A DNA stretch of 64,000 bases from Streptomyces sp. WM6378 (GTDB lineage: Bacteria > Actinomycetota > Actinomycetes > Streptomycetales > Streptomycetaceae): contig NZ_LGDD01000036.1 of assembly GCF_001279695.1 (NCBI RefSeq), positions 62,001-126,000 of the forward strand, read 5' to 3'. Position 1 is the stretch's first letter. Each line of letters begins with the position of its first letter. The position numbers and the translations under genes are program-made. Below, piece after piece: positions 17,068-25,930 of this stretch. The notes below the pieces were generated by a model. The model searched no databases. It had not been told where the DNA came from and saw only the letters and a list, made by a program, of their open reading frames with translations.

Positions 17068-18447
17068 ATGCGCCTCGGCGTGCGCTGGACCCTGCACGGC
17101 GACGGGCGGACCCCCGCTCCAGGAGCCGTCGTACGCCCCGACGAACGGCTCTCCTGGCCGCGCACGATCGGCCTCGGCGCGCAGCACGTGGTCGCGATGT
17201 TCGGCGCCTCGTTCGTCGCGCCCGTGCTGATGGGCCTCGACCCCAACCTCGCGATCATGATGTCCGGCATCGCGACGGTCATCTTCCTGCTCGCCACCAA
17301 GGGCCGGGTGCCCAGCTACCTCGGCTGCTCGCTCTCCTTCGTCGGCGTCGCCGCGGCGATCCGGGCCACCGGAGGCACCAGCGCCACCGTCACCGGCGCG
17401 GTCTTCGTCGTGGGCGTGGTGCTGTTCTTCGCGGGCCTCGCGGTGCAGCGGTTCGGCGCGCGGATCATCCACGCCGCGATGCCGCCCATCGTCACGGGCG
17501 CCGTCGTCATGCTGATCGGCTTCAACCTGGCGCCGGTCACCGCCTCCACGTACTGGCCCCAGGACCAGTGGACGGCGCTCATGGTGATGCTGTTCACCGG
17601 TCTGGCCGTGGTCTGCCTGCGCGGTTTCTGGTCCCGGATCGCGATCTTCCTCGGCCTGATCTTCGGGTACGGCATCTCCTGGCTGCTCGACCGCGTCTTC
17701 GGGAAGATCCACTCGGTGCACGGCGGCGCGGAGGCCGTGGACCACTGGCGCCTGGACCTCTCGGGCGTGGGCAAGGCCGACTGGATCGGGCTGCCGAGCT
17801 TCCACGCGCCGAGCTTCGAGTGGTCGGCGATCCTCGTCGCCCTGCCCGTCGTCATCGCCCTGATCGCCGAGAACGCGGGCCACGTCAAGGCCGTCGGCGA
17901 GATGACCGGCACCGACCTCGACGACAAGCTGGGCACCGCGATCGCCGCCGACGGCGCCGCCTCCATGCTGTCGACCGCGGTGGGCGGCCCGCCCAACACC
18001 ACGTACTCCGAGAACATCGGCGTGATGGCCGCGACCCGCGTCTACTCGACCGCCGCCTACTGGGCCGCCGCCGGATTCGCGCTGCTCTTCGGCGTGTGCC
18101 CCAAGTTCGGCGCGGTCGTCGCGGCGATCCCGGGCGGCGTGCTCGGCGGCATCACCGTCATCCTGTACGGCATGATCGGCCTGCTCGGCGCGCAGATCTG
18201 GATCAACGCGAAGGTCGATCTGCGCAACCCGCTGAACCTGGTGCCGGCCGCCGCGGGCATCATCATCGGCATCGGCAATGTCAGCCTGAAGTTCACCGAC
18301 AACTTCCAGCTCAGCGGCATCGCACTCGGCACGATCGTGGTCATCACCGGTTACCACGTGCTGCGCGCGCTCGCCCCGGCCCACCTCAAGCAGCAGGAGC
18401 CGCTGCTGGATTCGGGCACGTCGTCGTACGAGAACGACCAGGCGTAG
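17068..18447 (+). CDS. NCS2 uracil/xanthine permease
   Basis: 459 residues with about 14 hydrophobic segments. The family motif VALIAENAGHVKAVGEMTG (the QxxxNxG-like substrate block reads ENAGHVKA) and GGPPNTTYSENIGVMAATRVYS identify the nucleobase-cation symporter 2 family. It imports uracil or a purine base across the inner membrane; the TTYSENIG block is shared with uracil permeases (UraA/PyrP). The ATG at 17068 has a GGAG site seven bases upstream. No PyrR-type RNA hairpin was found in front of it. Confidence 0.85.
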   Translation: MRLGVRWTLHGDGRTPAPGAVVRPDERLSWPRTIGLGAQHVVAMFGASFVAPVLMGLDPNLAIMMSGIATVIFLLATKGRVPSYLGCSLSFVGVAAAIRATGGTSATVTGAVFVVGVVLFFAGLAVQRFGARIIHAAMPPIVTGAVVMLIGFNLAPVTASTYWPQDQWTALMVMLFTGLAVVCLRGFWSRIAIFLGLIFGYGISWLLDRVFGKIHSVHGGAEAVDHWRLDLSGVGKADWIGLPSFHAPSFEWSAILVALPVVIALIAENAGHVKAVGEMTGTDLDDKLGTAIAADGAASMLSTAVGGPPNTTYSENIGVMAATRVYSTAAYWAAAGFALLFGVCPKFGAVVAAIPGGVLGGITVILYGMIGLLGAQIWINAKVDLRNPLNLVPAAAGIIIGIGNVSLKFTDNFQLSGIALGTIVVITGYHVLRALAPAHLKQQEPLLDSGTSSYENDQA

Positions 18448-18553
18448 CTCCCGCGCCGTAGGGGCAGCGGGCTCCCGAGCCACGGTTCATCCGTTCCGGT
18501 CAAGCCCCCTTACGGCGGTGCTCGGGGCGGCGGCGGGCTGGGACGCTGCCTCC

Positions 18554-19294
18554 ATGACGCAGACCGGATGGACGCCAACGGGATCGCCGCGGACCGGACA
18601 CCTCGCGCACACTCACCGGTCCGCCGCGCCGCTGGACCCCGTGGTCCGGCGGATGCGCGCGCTGCGGGCCGATCTGCCGGCCCGGGACGGCATCGCGGTC
18701 TTCAACCGTGTCTACCTGACGGTGACCGAGGAGATCTCCCGGCTCATCGCGCACGACGGCTTCGCCGACCCGCGGGCCGCGGCCACCCTCGACGTGCTCT
18801 TCGCCGAGCGCTATCTCGCGGCCGTGGAGGCGGCTTCGGCGGGCCGGCGTCCACCGGGCTGCTGGCGTCCGCTGTTCCAGTACCGGCGCCATCCGGGCGT
18901 GCGGCCGCTGCAGTTCGCGCTGGCCGGGATCAACGCGCACATCGGGCACGACCTGACGCTCGCCGTGGTGGACAGCTGCCGGACCCTCGGCTGTGAACCC
19001 GCCCTCCTGGAGCGGGACTTCGACCGGGTCGGCGACACGCTGGCACTCCTGGAGGAGCGGATCCGCGAGGAACTCATGCCGGGGCCCGACCTCTTCGAGG
19101 TGGCCGATCCGATGACCCACCTCCTTGCGTCGTGGAGTCTGGACCGGGCGCGGGACGCCTCCTGGTCCGCGGCGAAAGTCCTGTGGCAGTTGCGGGAACT
19201 TCCGGGCCTGGCCCAGGAGTTCACTGATCGGTTGGACGCGGGCGTGGGTCTGGTGACCCGATGTCTGCTGACACCGCTTTCGGTTCCCGACTGA
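18554..19294 (+). CDS. DUF5995 family protein
   Basis: 246 residues, soluble and helical. The run FNRVYLTVTEEISRLI, the block LFQYRRHPGVRPLQFALAGI and NAHIGHDLTLAVVDSC match the DUF5995 family common in actinobacteria; conserved Asn/His residues in the last block suggest a metal or ligand site. No function is known. Ten bases separate it from the F420-type oxidoreductase gene, so the two form an operon. Confidence 0.7.
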   Translation: MTQTGWTPTGSPRTGHLAHTHRSAAPLDPVVRRMRALRADLPARDGIAVFNRVYLTVTEEISRLIAHDGFADPRAAATLDVLFAERYLAAVEAASAGRRPPGCWRPLFQYRRHPGVRPLQFALAGINAHIGHDLTLAVVDSCRTLGCEPALLERDFDRVGDTLALLEERIREELMPGPDLFEVADPMTHLLASWSLDRARDASWSAAKVLWQLRELPGLAQEFTDRLDAGVGLVTRCLLTPLSVPD

Positions 19295-19304
19295 GGAGCG
19301 CTCC

Positions 19305-20234
19305 ATGGCAATCCGGCTCGGACTCGGCCTTCCGCAGATGAGGCAGTACGACCTCGGCCACGATGTGCCCGCGGTGGCGCGCGCGGCCGAGGAGATCGGT
19401 TTCGAGAGCCTGTGGGTCTTCGAGCGGGTGCTGTTCCCCGAGCCCGCCACCCAGGGTCTGTACGGGGTCGAGGGCCTGCCCTGGCCCGACATCTACCGCT
19501 CGGTCGCCGACCCGCTGATCACCCTCACGCTGGCGGCCGCCGCGACCGAGCGGGCCCGGCTCGGTACCAGCGTCCTGGTCGCTCCGCTGCACATACCCTT
19601 CCAACTGGCGCGCTCGCTGGCCTCGTTGGATGCGGCGAGCGGCGGCCGGGTCGTCGCCGGGCTCGGCACGGGCTGGTCGCACGACGAGTACGCGGCGGCG
19701 GGCGTGGCGCCCTTCGAGCAGCGCGGCAAGGTCCTCGACGAGCTGCTCGACGTGTGCGCGGCGGTGTGGGGCCCCGACCCGGTCTCCTACCAGGGCGGGC
19801 TGACGACGATCGCCCCCTCCGTCGTCGGCCCCAAGCCGGCCCGCCCGATCCCGGTCTACCTCCCGGCGATGAGCCCGAGGTCGGCGCGCCGCCTGGTGGA
19901 CCGCGCGGACGGCTGGCTGCCCGCGACCCAGGGCGTCGCCCAGCTCACCGAGGAGTGGACGAGGCTGAAGGACCTGGCCGAGGAGCGCGGCAGGACCCGC
20001 CCCATCGAGGTGTGCCTCCGCGTCAACACCCGCTACACGGCGAAGCCGTACGAAGGCGCGGACCGGCCCCCGTTCACGGGCAGCGCGCCGCAAATAGTGG
20101 AGGACCTGGCCGCACACGCCATCGAGGGCGTCGGCGAGTTCCTCCTGGACCTGCAGGGCTCGGCGCGGGATGCGGAGGAGCTGAAGGACGTGGCGGCGGA
20201 GGTGTACCAGCTGGCTCGGGCGGCGGGGTTGTAA
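19305..20234 (+). CDS. LLM-class F420-dependent oxidoreductase
   Basis: 309 residues of luciferase-like TIM-barrel type. Visible are RAAEEIGFESLWVFERV near the N terminus, ERARLGTSVLVAPLHIPFQLARSLASLD, and RVVAGLGTGWSHDEYAAAGV, the last typical of F420-binding LLM enzymes. It probably uses reduced F420 to reduce or oxidise an unknown substrate. An AGGAG ribosome binding site precedes the ATG. Confidence 0.85.
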   Translation: MAIRLGLGLPQMRQYDLGHDVPAVARAAEEIGFESLWVFERVLFPEPATQGLYGVEGLPWPDIYRSVADPLITLTLAAAATERARLGTSVLVAPLHIPFQLARSLASLDAASGGRVVAGLGTGWSHDEYAAAGVAPFEQRGKVLDELLDVCAAVWGPDPVSYQGGLTTIAPSVVGPKPARPIPVYLPAMSPRSARRLVDRADGWLPATQGVAQLTEEWTRLKDLAEERGRTRPIEVCLRVNTRYTAKPYEGADRPPFTGSAPQIVEDLAAHAIEGVGEFLLDLQGSARDAEELKDVAAEVYQLARAAGL

Positions 20235-20248
20235 CCGCTGAGAGGGTT

Positions 20249-20279
20249 GCTGAGGGGGTTGCGGCCCAACCCCCTCAGC
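20249..20279. terminator. Bidirectional terminator
   Basis: GCTGAGGGGGTTG / CAACCCCCTCAGC, a 13-bp perfect stem with a CGGCC loop, fills the 57-bp gap between the convergent oxidoreductase and amine oxidase genes. Confidence 0.8.
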
Positions 20280-20291
20280 CCAAGGGCGTGC

Positions 20292-21983
20292 TCAGTCCTC
20301 GGGAAGCTCGACCGGGGCGATCGAGTCGTACAGGTCACCCGGCCCCGGGTTGGTCGAGTCGGTCGTGCCGCCGAAGTGGTGCATCACGCCCCACACCGCG
20401 TTCAGCGCGGTCTGCACCGCGCCCTCGGCCCACCCGGCCGTCCAGGAGATGTCGTCGCCCGCGAGGAAGATGCCCCGCTTGTCCTCGGGCAGCGAGTCCT
20501 GCATGAAGTGGGTGAAGAGCCGGCGCTGGTAGCGGTAGTGCCCGGGCAGGTTGGCCTTGAACGCGCCCATGAAGTACGGCTCGTTCTCCCAGGAGACCGT
20601 CACCGGGTTGCCGATGATGTGGCCCCGGATGTCGACCTTCGGGTAGATCTCGCCGAGCGACTTGAGCATGACCTCCATGCGCTCGCTCGCCGACAGCGGC
20701 AGCCACTTCAGGCTGTCGTCGCACCAGGTGTAGGAGAGGCAGATGACGGCGGGCTTGTCCGGCCCGTTGTCCAGGAGGTAGGTGCCGCGCGTCATGCGGT
20801 CGGTGAGCGTCATCGACATGACGTCCCGGCCCGTCTCTTCGTCCTTGTCGAGCCAGAACGGCCGGTCGACCGGCACGAACAGCTTGGAGGACTCCATGTA
20901 GTGGGTGCGCTCCATCGCCGTCCAGTGGTCGATCGGGAAGAGCGAGTCGTCACAGGCGATCTTGGAGAGCAGCATCCAGGACTGGGCGGTGAAGATCGCC
21001 GCACGGTAGGTGCGGATGTCGCCGTCCGCGTCCGTCACCGTGATGCGGTTGCCCGCGGTGCGGTGCAGGCGGGTCACGGCCGGCTTGGGCGTCCCCTCGT
21101 GCAGCGAGGAGAGCGAGGTGCCGGGCGCCCAGTGCACGAGCTTCTCCGGCTCGCGCTCCCACAGGCGCAGCGGCAGCTGCTGGGAGCCGCCGACGATGCC
21201 GCGGTGGTGGTCGTCGGCCTCGGTGTAGACGACGCGCAGGATCTCCAGGATGGAGTTCGGGAAGTCGGTGTCCCAGCCACCGGTGCCGAAGCCGACCTGG
21301 CCGAAGATCTCGCGGTGCCGGAAGGACTTGAAGGCCTCCGACTCGCAGAGGAAGCCGTAGAAGGTCTGGTTGTCGAGCTTGTCGACGAGCTTCGCCCAGA
21401 TCTCGCGGATGCGCGGGATGTCGCGCTCACGGATCGCCTGGTTCATGTCGGTGAAGTCGGCGCCCTCTTCGAGACAGGCGTTCCACGCGTCCATGACCTC
21501 GCGGTACACGGGCGGCAGCTCGTCGACGGACGTCGCGTAGTGGGACTCGCCCTTGAGGTCGACGACCGTCGAGGGGGTGTCCGGCGCGAGCGGGTTCGGG
21601 AACGGCTTGGTCTCCAGGCCCACCAGGTCGATGTAGTGCTGGAGCGCGGTCGAGCACGGGGGGAACCGCATGGCGCCCATCTCGGCGGTGAGCTCGGGGT
21701 CGCAGCCCGGGAAGCCGACGGTGCGCAGCCGGCCGCCGATCTGGTCGGCCTCGTACACGACGGGCTTGAGGCCCATCTTCATCAGCTCGTACGCGGCGAC
21801 GATGCCGGAGAGGCCACCGCCGATGACCGCGACCTCCGCGCCGTGCTCGGTCGCGGGTATCTGGCCGAGCCCGGCCGGGTGCGCGAGGAAGTCGTCGTAC
21901 GCGTAGGGGAAGTCCGGCCCGAACATCGTGACGGGCGGCTGCTCGTCGATGTGCTGGACGGCGGTGGGCACCGTGGACGTCAT
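20292..21983 (-). CDS. Flavin amine oxidase, DavB-like amino acid 2-monooxygenase
   Basis: 563 residues. The FAD dinucleotide motif AVIGGGLSGIVAAYELMKMG is near residue 52 with the downstream VVYEADQIGGRLRT; the C-terminal FAD block is GIFLAGDDISWTAGWAEGAV. Length, FMGAFKANLPGHYRYQRRLF and the tail NPGPGDLYD resemble bacterial lysine/phenylalanine/tryptophan 2-monooxygenases, which decarboxylate an amino acid to its amide. The following gene is a DavA-like amidase, so a lysine (to 5-aminovaleramide) or arginine (to 4-guanidinobutyramide) substrate is most likely. The wider call 'flavin monoamine oxidase' is secure; the substrate is inference. Confidence 0.8.
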   Translation of the reverse strand: MTSTVPTAVQHIDEQPPVTMFGPDFPYAYDDFLAHPAGLGQIPATEHGAEVAVIGGGLSGIVAAYELMKMGLKPVVYEADQIGGRLRTVGFPGCDPELTAEMGAMRFPPCSTALQHYIDLVGLETKPFPNPLAPDTPSTVVDLKGESHYATSVDELPPVYREVMDAWNACLEEGADFTDMNQAIRERDIPRIREIWAKLVDKLDNQTFYGFLCESEAFKSFRHREIFGQVGFGTGGWDTDFPNSILEILRVVYTEADDHHRGIVGGSQQLPLRLWEREPEKLVHWAPGTSLSSLHEGTPKPAVTRLHRTAGNRITVTDADGDIRTYRAAIFTAQSWMLLSKIACDDSLFPIDHWTAMERTHYMESSKLFVPVDRPFWLDKDEETGRDVMSMTLTDRMTRGTYLLDNGPDKPAVICLSYTWCDDSLKWLPLSASERMEVMLKSLGEIYPKVDIRGHIIGNPVTVSWENEPYFMGAFKANLPGHYRYQRRLFTHFMQDSLPEDKRGIFLAGDDISWTAGWAEGAVQTALNAVWGVMHHFGGTTDSTNPGPGDLYDSIAPVELPED

Positions 21984-22087
21984 GGGGTACGGACTCCTTG
22001 CACAGTACGGAAGTTGAGGGGCTCGGGGCCTCGGGACCCAGGGCTCGGGGGATCGGAGCTCGGGGCTCAGGACATGTGGCTCAGGGC

Positions 22088-22885
22088 TCAGACGAGGGAG
22101 GCGTAGAGGCCGGGGCGGCGGTCGCGCAGGTACGGGTTGTTCGCGCGCGAGGCGGCCAGGAACTCGGGGTCGACGTCGCCGACGACCAGTTCGGTGCCCC
22201 GTCCGGCGCGGGCCCGCGCGGCGCCGTCGGGGCCCGCCAGGCAGCTGAGCCCGACGAACTCGAACTCGCCCTCCGGACCGGTCCGGTTGACGTACGCGAC
22301 GTACAGCTGGTTCTCGAAGGCGCGGACCGGCACGACGGACTCGGCGACGAACTGGAAGGGGTGCATCTGCGCGGTGGGCACCAGGAGCAGGTCGGTGCCG
22401 GCCAGGGCGTGCGCCCGTACGTTCTCCGGGAACTCCACGTCATAGCAGATCATCATGCCGACGCGGAGGCCGTTCAGCTCGGCCTGGACGACCGGCTCGT
22501 CACCCGGCGTGAACGCCTCCTGCTCGAAGCAGCCGAAGAGGTGGGTCTTGCGGTAGTTCGCGAGGCGGCTGCCGTCGGGGCCGATGAGCTGGGCCGCGTT
22601 GTAGACGGTGTCGCCGTCGCGCTCGGGGTAGCCGTAGACGACGGCCAGGCCGTGGCGGACCGCGATGTCGGCGATGGCCTGCGCGGAGGGGCCGTCGGCG
22701 GCCTCGGCGAGCTCCGCCACGTCGTCGCCGATGGCGTACCCGGTGAGGAACAGCTCGGGGCAGACGATCAGCCCGGCGCCGGTCTCCGCCGCCCGTCCGG
22801 CCGCCTCGTCCAGCACCTTCAGATTCGCGGCGACGTCGGAGAGACGGCCGGAGCTCTGGAGCAGGGCGGTGCGCAACGGCGGCAT
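22088..22885 (-). CDS. Carbon-nitrogen hydrolase, DavA-like omega-amino amidase
   Basis: 265 residues of the nitrilase superfamily with the triad Glu44 (CPELFLTGY), Lys113 (NYRKTHLFG) and Cys147 (MICYDVEFPEN). Stretches such as VYGYPERDGDTVYNAAQLI and YRKTHLFG are close to my recollection of Pseudomonas 5-aminopentanamidase DavA. It would hydrolyse the amide made by the oxygenase encoded 104 bp downstream in the same operon, giving 5-aminovalerate or 4-guanidinobutyrate. Its promoter region holds TTGCGC repeats shared with the APC permease promoter. Confidence 0.82.
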   Translation of the reverse strand: MPPLRTALLQSSGRLSDVAANLKVLDEAAGRAAETGAGLIVCPELFLTGYAIGDDVAELAEAADGPSAQAIADIAVRHGLAVVYGYPERDGDTVYNAAQLIGPDGSRLANYRKTHLFGCFEQEAFTPGDEPVVQAELNGLRVGMMICYDVEFPENVRAHALAGTDLLLVPTAQMHPFQFVAESVVPVRAFENQLYVAYVNRTGPEGEFEFVGLSCLAGPDGAARARAGRGTELVVGDVDPEFLAASRANNPYLRDRRPGLYASLV

Positions 22886-22969
22886 GGGCAGTCCTCGGCA
22901 GGGGCGGAAGTGCAGGGTGGGGTCACTAGACGGTACGTTCCGCCGTTCGGCCCGGACAAGGCGCCACCG

Positions 22970-23028
22970 TTGCGCGCCGCCGCATGATTCATTGCGCGTG
23001 ATCAGCGATCGGCGGCGATTCGTTGCGC
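22970..23028. promoter_or_regulatory. TTGCGC repeats upstream of the amidase-oxygenase operon (candidate Lrp boxes)
   Basis: Three TTGCGC elements start at 22970, 22992 and 23023. The latter two lie in GATTCATTGCGC (22986-22997) and GATTCGTTGCGC (23017-23028), repeated 31 bp or about three helical turns apart. The same core occurs upstream of the nearby APC permease. The Lrp/AsnC gene between them is the natural candidate regulator. Confidence 0.45.
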
Positions 23029-23065
23029 CGCGTTGACGCCGCCCTTACGCCTCAGGTCCTGGGTG

Positions 23066-23089
23066 CGCTTCCCCCGCGCGGGGGAAGCG
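23066..23089. repeat. 24-bp perfect palindrome in a divergent intergenic region
   Basis: CGCTTCCCCCGC followed by its exact reverse complement GCGGGGGAAGCG. It lies in the 307-bp region between the amidase gene (minus) and the secreted-protein gene (plus). It could cruciform, act as an operator, or stop a transcript; which is not clear. The rest of this gap holds the TTGCGC boxes and nothing else recognised. Confidence 0.45.
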
Positions 23090-23192
23090 GTCCACCCCAC
23101 GGTGTGATGTGCCGGGCCGCCGGGCGCGGAAGGCTGGTCATGCCCGGAACGGCCGGGCCACCGCATCTCACGACCGTACGGAAGGTCCTGCC

Positions 23193-23768
23193 ATGCCCCG
23201 CATCGCGTTCGCCCCCACCCGCACCCGTGTCCTCGCCCTCGGCGTGGCCCTGCTCATCGCCGCCGTGGTCACCGGAGGGGCGACGGCCGCCGGGAACGGA
23301 GCCGACGGCCATTCGCCCAGGGAAGCCGCGGCGCTGACCGGCACCGCGAAGCTGTACCGGCCGGCCGGGGACGACATCACGTTCAGCTTCGACGCCCATC
23401 TGGCGGCCAAGGACACCATGGACCCGGAGGCGGCGTACGGCACGTTCTCCTTCAGGCACGTCTTCCCGAACGGGACGTCCGGCTGGGCGAAGGCGAAGGT
23501 GGACTGCCTGGTGACGGGCGGGAAGGTCGCGGTGGTCACCGGCGTCGTGACCGACTCGGACACTCCGTTCAAGGGCAAGCGGGTCGGCGTCACGGTGAAC
23601 GACGCGGGCACGCACGACCGGCTCGGCTACAGCTGGATAGGCAAGGACTCCGAGACGCAGCGGTTGCCGAAGTGCATGAGCTCGGCGCCCTTCGAGAAGG
23701 TCAAGGAAGGGACCGGCGACTTCAAGGTGCTGCCGTGGCAGCCGATATACGAGCAGCCCAAGGGCTAG
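23193..23768 (+). CDS. Small secreted protein of unknown function
   Basis: 191 residues with a Sec signal peptide (TRVLALGVALLIAAVVTGGATAAG, cleavage near residue 33). The mature part is beta-rich (KLYRPAGDDITFSFDAHLA, GTFSFRHVFPNGTSGWAKA, VDCLVTGGKVAVVTGVVTD) with two cysteines that could pair. It resembles 'repetin-like' secreted proteins of Streptomyces, but I do not recognise a function. The ATG at 23193 follows GGAAGG. Converges with the Lrp gene with a 38-bp gap. Confidence 0.7.
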   Translation: MPRIAFAPTRTRVLALGVALLIAAVVTGGATAAGNGADGHSPREAAALTGTAKLYRPAGDDITFSFDAHLAAKDTMDPEAAYGTFSFRHVFPNGTSGWAKAKVDCLVTGGKVAVVTGVVTDSDTPFKGKRVGVTVNDAGTHDRLGYSWIGKDSETQRLPKCMSSAPFEKVKEGTGDFKVLPWQPIYEQPKG

Positions 23769-23806
23769 GCGGTTCTGGCGCACCGCGCCGACCCACGCCC
23801 GAAGGG

Positions 23807-24262
23807 CTACGCGGGCGAGCCGGACGTATAGCGCCGCAGCAGAGGCGAGAGCACCAGCACCGACTTGGTCCGCTCCACGTACGGCTCGCCCGCGATCCGC
23901 TCAAGGACCCGCTCGAAGTGCCGCATGTCGGAGGCGAAGACCTGGACGATCGCGTCCGCCTCACCGGTGACGGTGGAGGCGGACGCGACCTCGGGGTACC
24001 GCTCAAGCCCGCGCTTGATCGCGTCGGGCGAGGTGTTGCGACGGCAGTAGATCTCGATGAACCCCTCGGTCTCCCAGCCGAGGGCCGCCGGGTCCACGCG
24101 GACGGTGAACCCGGTGATGGCGCCCTCGGCCCGCAGCCGGTCCACGCGCCGCTTGACGGCGGGCGCGGACAGGCCGATCAGCGAGCCGATGTCGGCGTAG
24201 GAGCGCCGGGCGTCTTCGGCGAGCGCGTGGACGATGCGTTCATCGAGGTCATTCAGTCGCAC
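23807..24262 (-). CDS. Lrp/AsnC-family transcriptional regulator
   Basis: 151 residues, starting MRLNDLDERIVHALAEDARR (GTG start). N-terminal helix-turn-helix (SYADIGSLIGLSAPAVKRRVDRL) and a C-terminal RAM/ACT ligand domain (ITGFTVRVDPAALGW, VTGEADAIVQVFASDM). It lies 10 bp downstream of the amino acid permease gene on the same strand and probably senses an amino acid, controlling the permease and the neighbouring oxygenase/amidase operon. Confidence 0.88.
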   Translation of the reverse strand: MRLNDLDERIVHALAEDARRSYADIGSLIGLSAPAVKRRVDRLRAEGAITGFTVRVDPAALGWETEGFIEIYCRRNTSPDAIKRGLERYPEVASASTVTGEADAIVQVFASDMRHFERVLERIAGEPYVERTKSVLVLSPLLRRYTSGSPA

Positions 24263-24272
24263 TGCGGGTGGA

Positions 24273-25742
24273 TCACTTCTGTGAGGCGGTGGCCAGCCTG
24301 GAACGGCGGTAGCCGTAAGCGAAGTAGATCACGAGACCGGCGGCCATCCAGTATCCGAAGTACTCCCAGGTGACCCCGGACAGGTTCCACATGAGGTAGC
24401 CGCAGGTGGCGAAGCCGAGGATCGGGACGACCCAGCCGAGCGGCACCCGGAAGGTGCGCGGCATGTCGGGGCGGGTCACGCGCAGGATGACGACGGCCAC
24501 GTTGACCAGCGCGAAGGCGAAGAGCGTGCCGATGCTGGTGGCGTCGGCGAGGTTGCCGAGCGGCACGGCCGCGGCCAGCACGCCGCAGAACAGCGACACG
24601 GCGATGGTGTTGGCGACGGGCGTTCCGCTGCGCGGGCTGACCTTGGCGAACACCTTGGGCACCAGACCGTCGCGGGACATCGCGAAGAGGATGCGGGTCT
24701 GGCCGTAGAGCACGGTCAGGACGACGCTCGCGATCGCGATCACGGCGCAGGCCGCGAGCAGGGTGGCCCAGAAGGAGTGCCCGGTGACGTCCTTCATGAT
24801 CCCGGCGAGCGCCGCCTCCGAGCCCTCGAACTGCTTCCAGGGGCGGGCGCCGACGGCGACGAAGGCGACAAGCACGTACAGCGCGGTGACGATGACCAGC
24901 GAGAGCATGATCGCGCGCGGCAGGTCCTTCTTGGGGTTCTTCGCCTCTTCACCGGCCGTGGAGGCCGCGTCGAAGCCGATGTAGGAGAAGAACAGCGACG
25001 AGGCGGCCCCGCTCACTCCGGCCGTGCCCATCGGCATGAAGTTGGAGTAGTTGCCCGACTTGAAGCCCATGAAGCCGATGACGCAGAACAGCACCAGGGC
25101 GGCGATCTTCACTCCGACCATGATCGTGTTGATGCGGGCGGACTCGCGGGCGCCGCCGAGCAGCAGGCCCATCGCGAGGACGACGACGATCAGCGCGGGG
25201 AGGTTGAATATCCCGCCCTCGCCGGGCGGCGCGGACAGCGCGTCGGGGATGGTGACGCCGATCGTGCCGTCCAGGAACTCATTGAGGTACTGCCCCCAGC
25301 CGACGGCGACCGCCGCCACCGAGACGCCGTATTCCAGGATCAGGCACCAGCCGCAGATCCAGGCGACGAGTTCGCCGAGCGTTGCGTAAGCGTACGAATA
25401 CGAAGAGCCCGCGACCGGGATGGAGCCCGCGAGCTCCGCGTAGGAAAGCGCGGAGAAGAGTGCCGTGAGGCCAGCGAGTACGAAGGAGATCGTGACGGCG
25501 GGTCCGGCCTTGGGGACGGCCTCTCCGAGCACCACGAAAATGCCGGTGCCGAGCGTCGCACCGATGCTGATCATGGTCAGCTGCCACATGCCGAGCGACC
25601 GCTTCAGCGAGCCGCCCTCACCCTGGCCGCCTTCCGCGACCAGCGTTTCTACCGGCTTGCGCCGCATCAGACCGCGACCGGGGTGCGGGCCCCCGGCGGC
25701 GGGGGCATCGGTCGAGGGTGGCGCTGCGCCGTGATCCAACAC
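24273..25742 (-). CDS. APC-superfamily amino acid permease (cationic amino acid type)
   Basis: 489 residues with about 12-14 hydrophobic segments. The family blocks SIGATLGTGIFVVLGEAVPKAGPA, LAGSIPVAGSSYSYAYATLGE and FFSYIGFDAASTAGEEAKNPKKDLPRA (split by a loop) are those of the YfnA/CAT cationic amino acid transporter group. It would import lysine, arginine or related amino acids, which fits the neighbouring DavB/DavA-like genes. Co-transcribed with the Lrp gene. Confidence 0.85.
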   Translation of the reverse strand: MLDHGAAPPSTDAPAAGGPHPGRGLMRRKPVETLVAEGGQGEGGSLKRSLGMWQLTMISIGATLGTGIFVVLGEAVPKAGPAVTISFVLAGLTALFSALSYAELAGSIPVAGSSYSYAYATLGELVAWICGWCLILEYGVSVAAVAVGWGQYLNEFLDGTIGVTIPDALSAPPGEGGIFNLPALIVVVLAMGLLLGGARESARINTIMVGVKIAALVLFCVIGFMGFKSGNYSNFMPMGTAGVSGAASSLFFSYIGFDAASTAGEEAKNPKKDLPRAIMLSLVIVTALYVLVAFVAVGARPWKQFEGSEAALAGIMKDVTGHSFWATLLAACAVIAIASVVLTVLYGQTRILFAMSRDGLVPKVFAKVSPRSGTPVANTIAVSLFCGVLAAAVPLGNLADATSIGTLFAFALVNVAVVILRVTRPDMPRTFRVPLGWVVPILGFATCGYLMWNLSGVTWEYFGYWMAAGLVIYFAYGYRRSRLATASQK

Positions 25743-25930
25743 TGAGGTGGCTCCTTATCGCTGCCAATCGGCGGCAGGTGACCGCGACGGCCCGGCCTTC
25801 CCGCACAAAGGGATATTTCGGGCAGCATGGAGCCTTCCCGTGGCCGGTTCCGCCGAGCAGGCGATCCCCGCCACTCCACGTACGGCGAGAACCTTATGGG
25901 TTTCCGCTTCCCGGTCGTAATGCAGCAACC

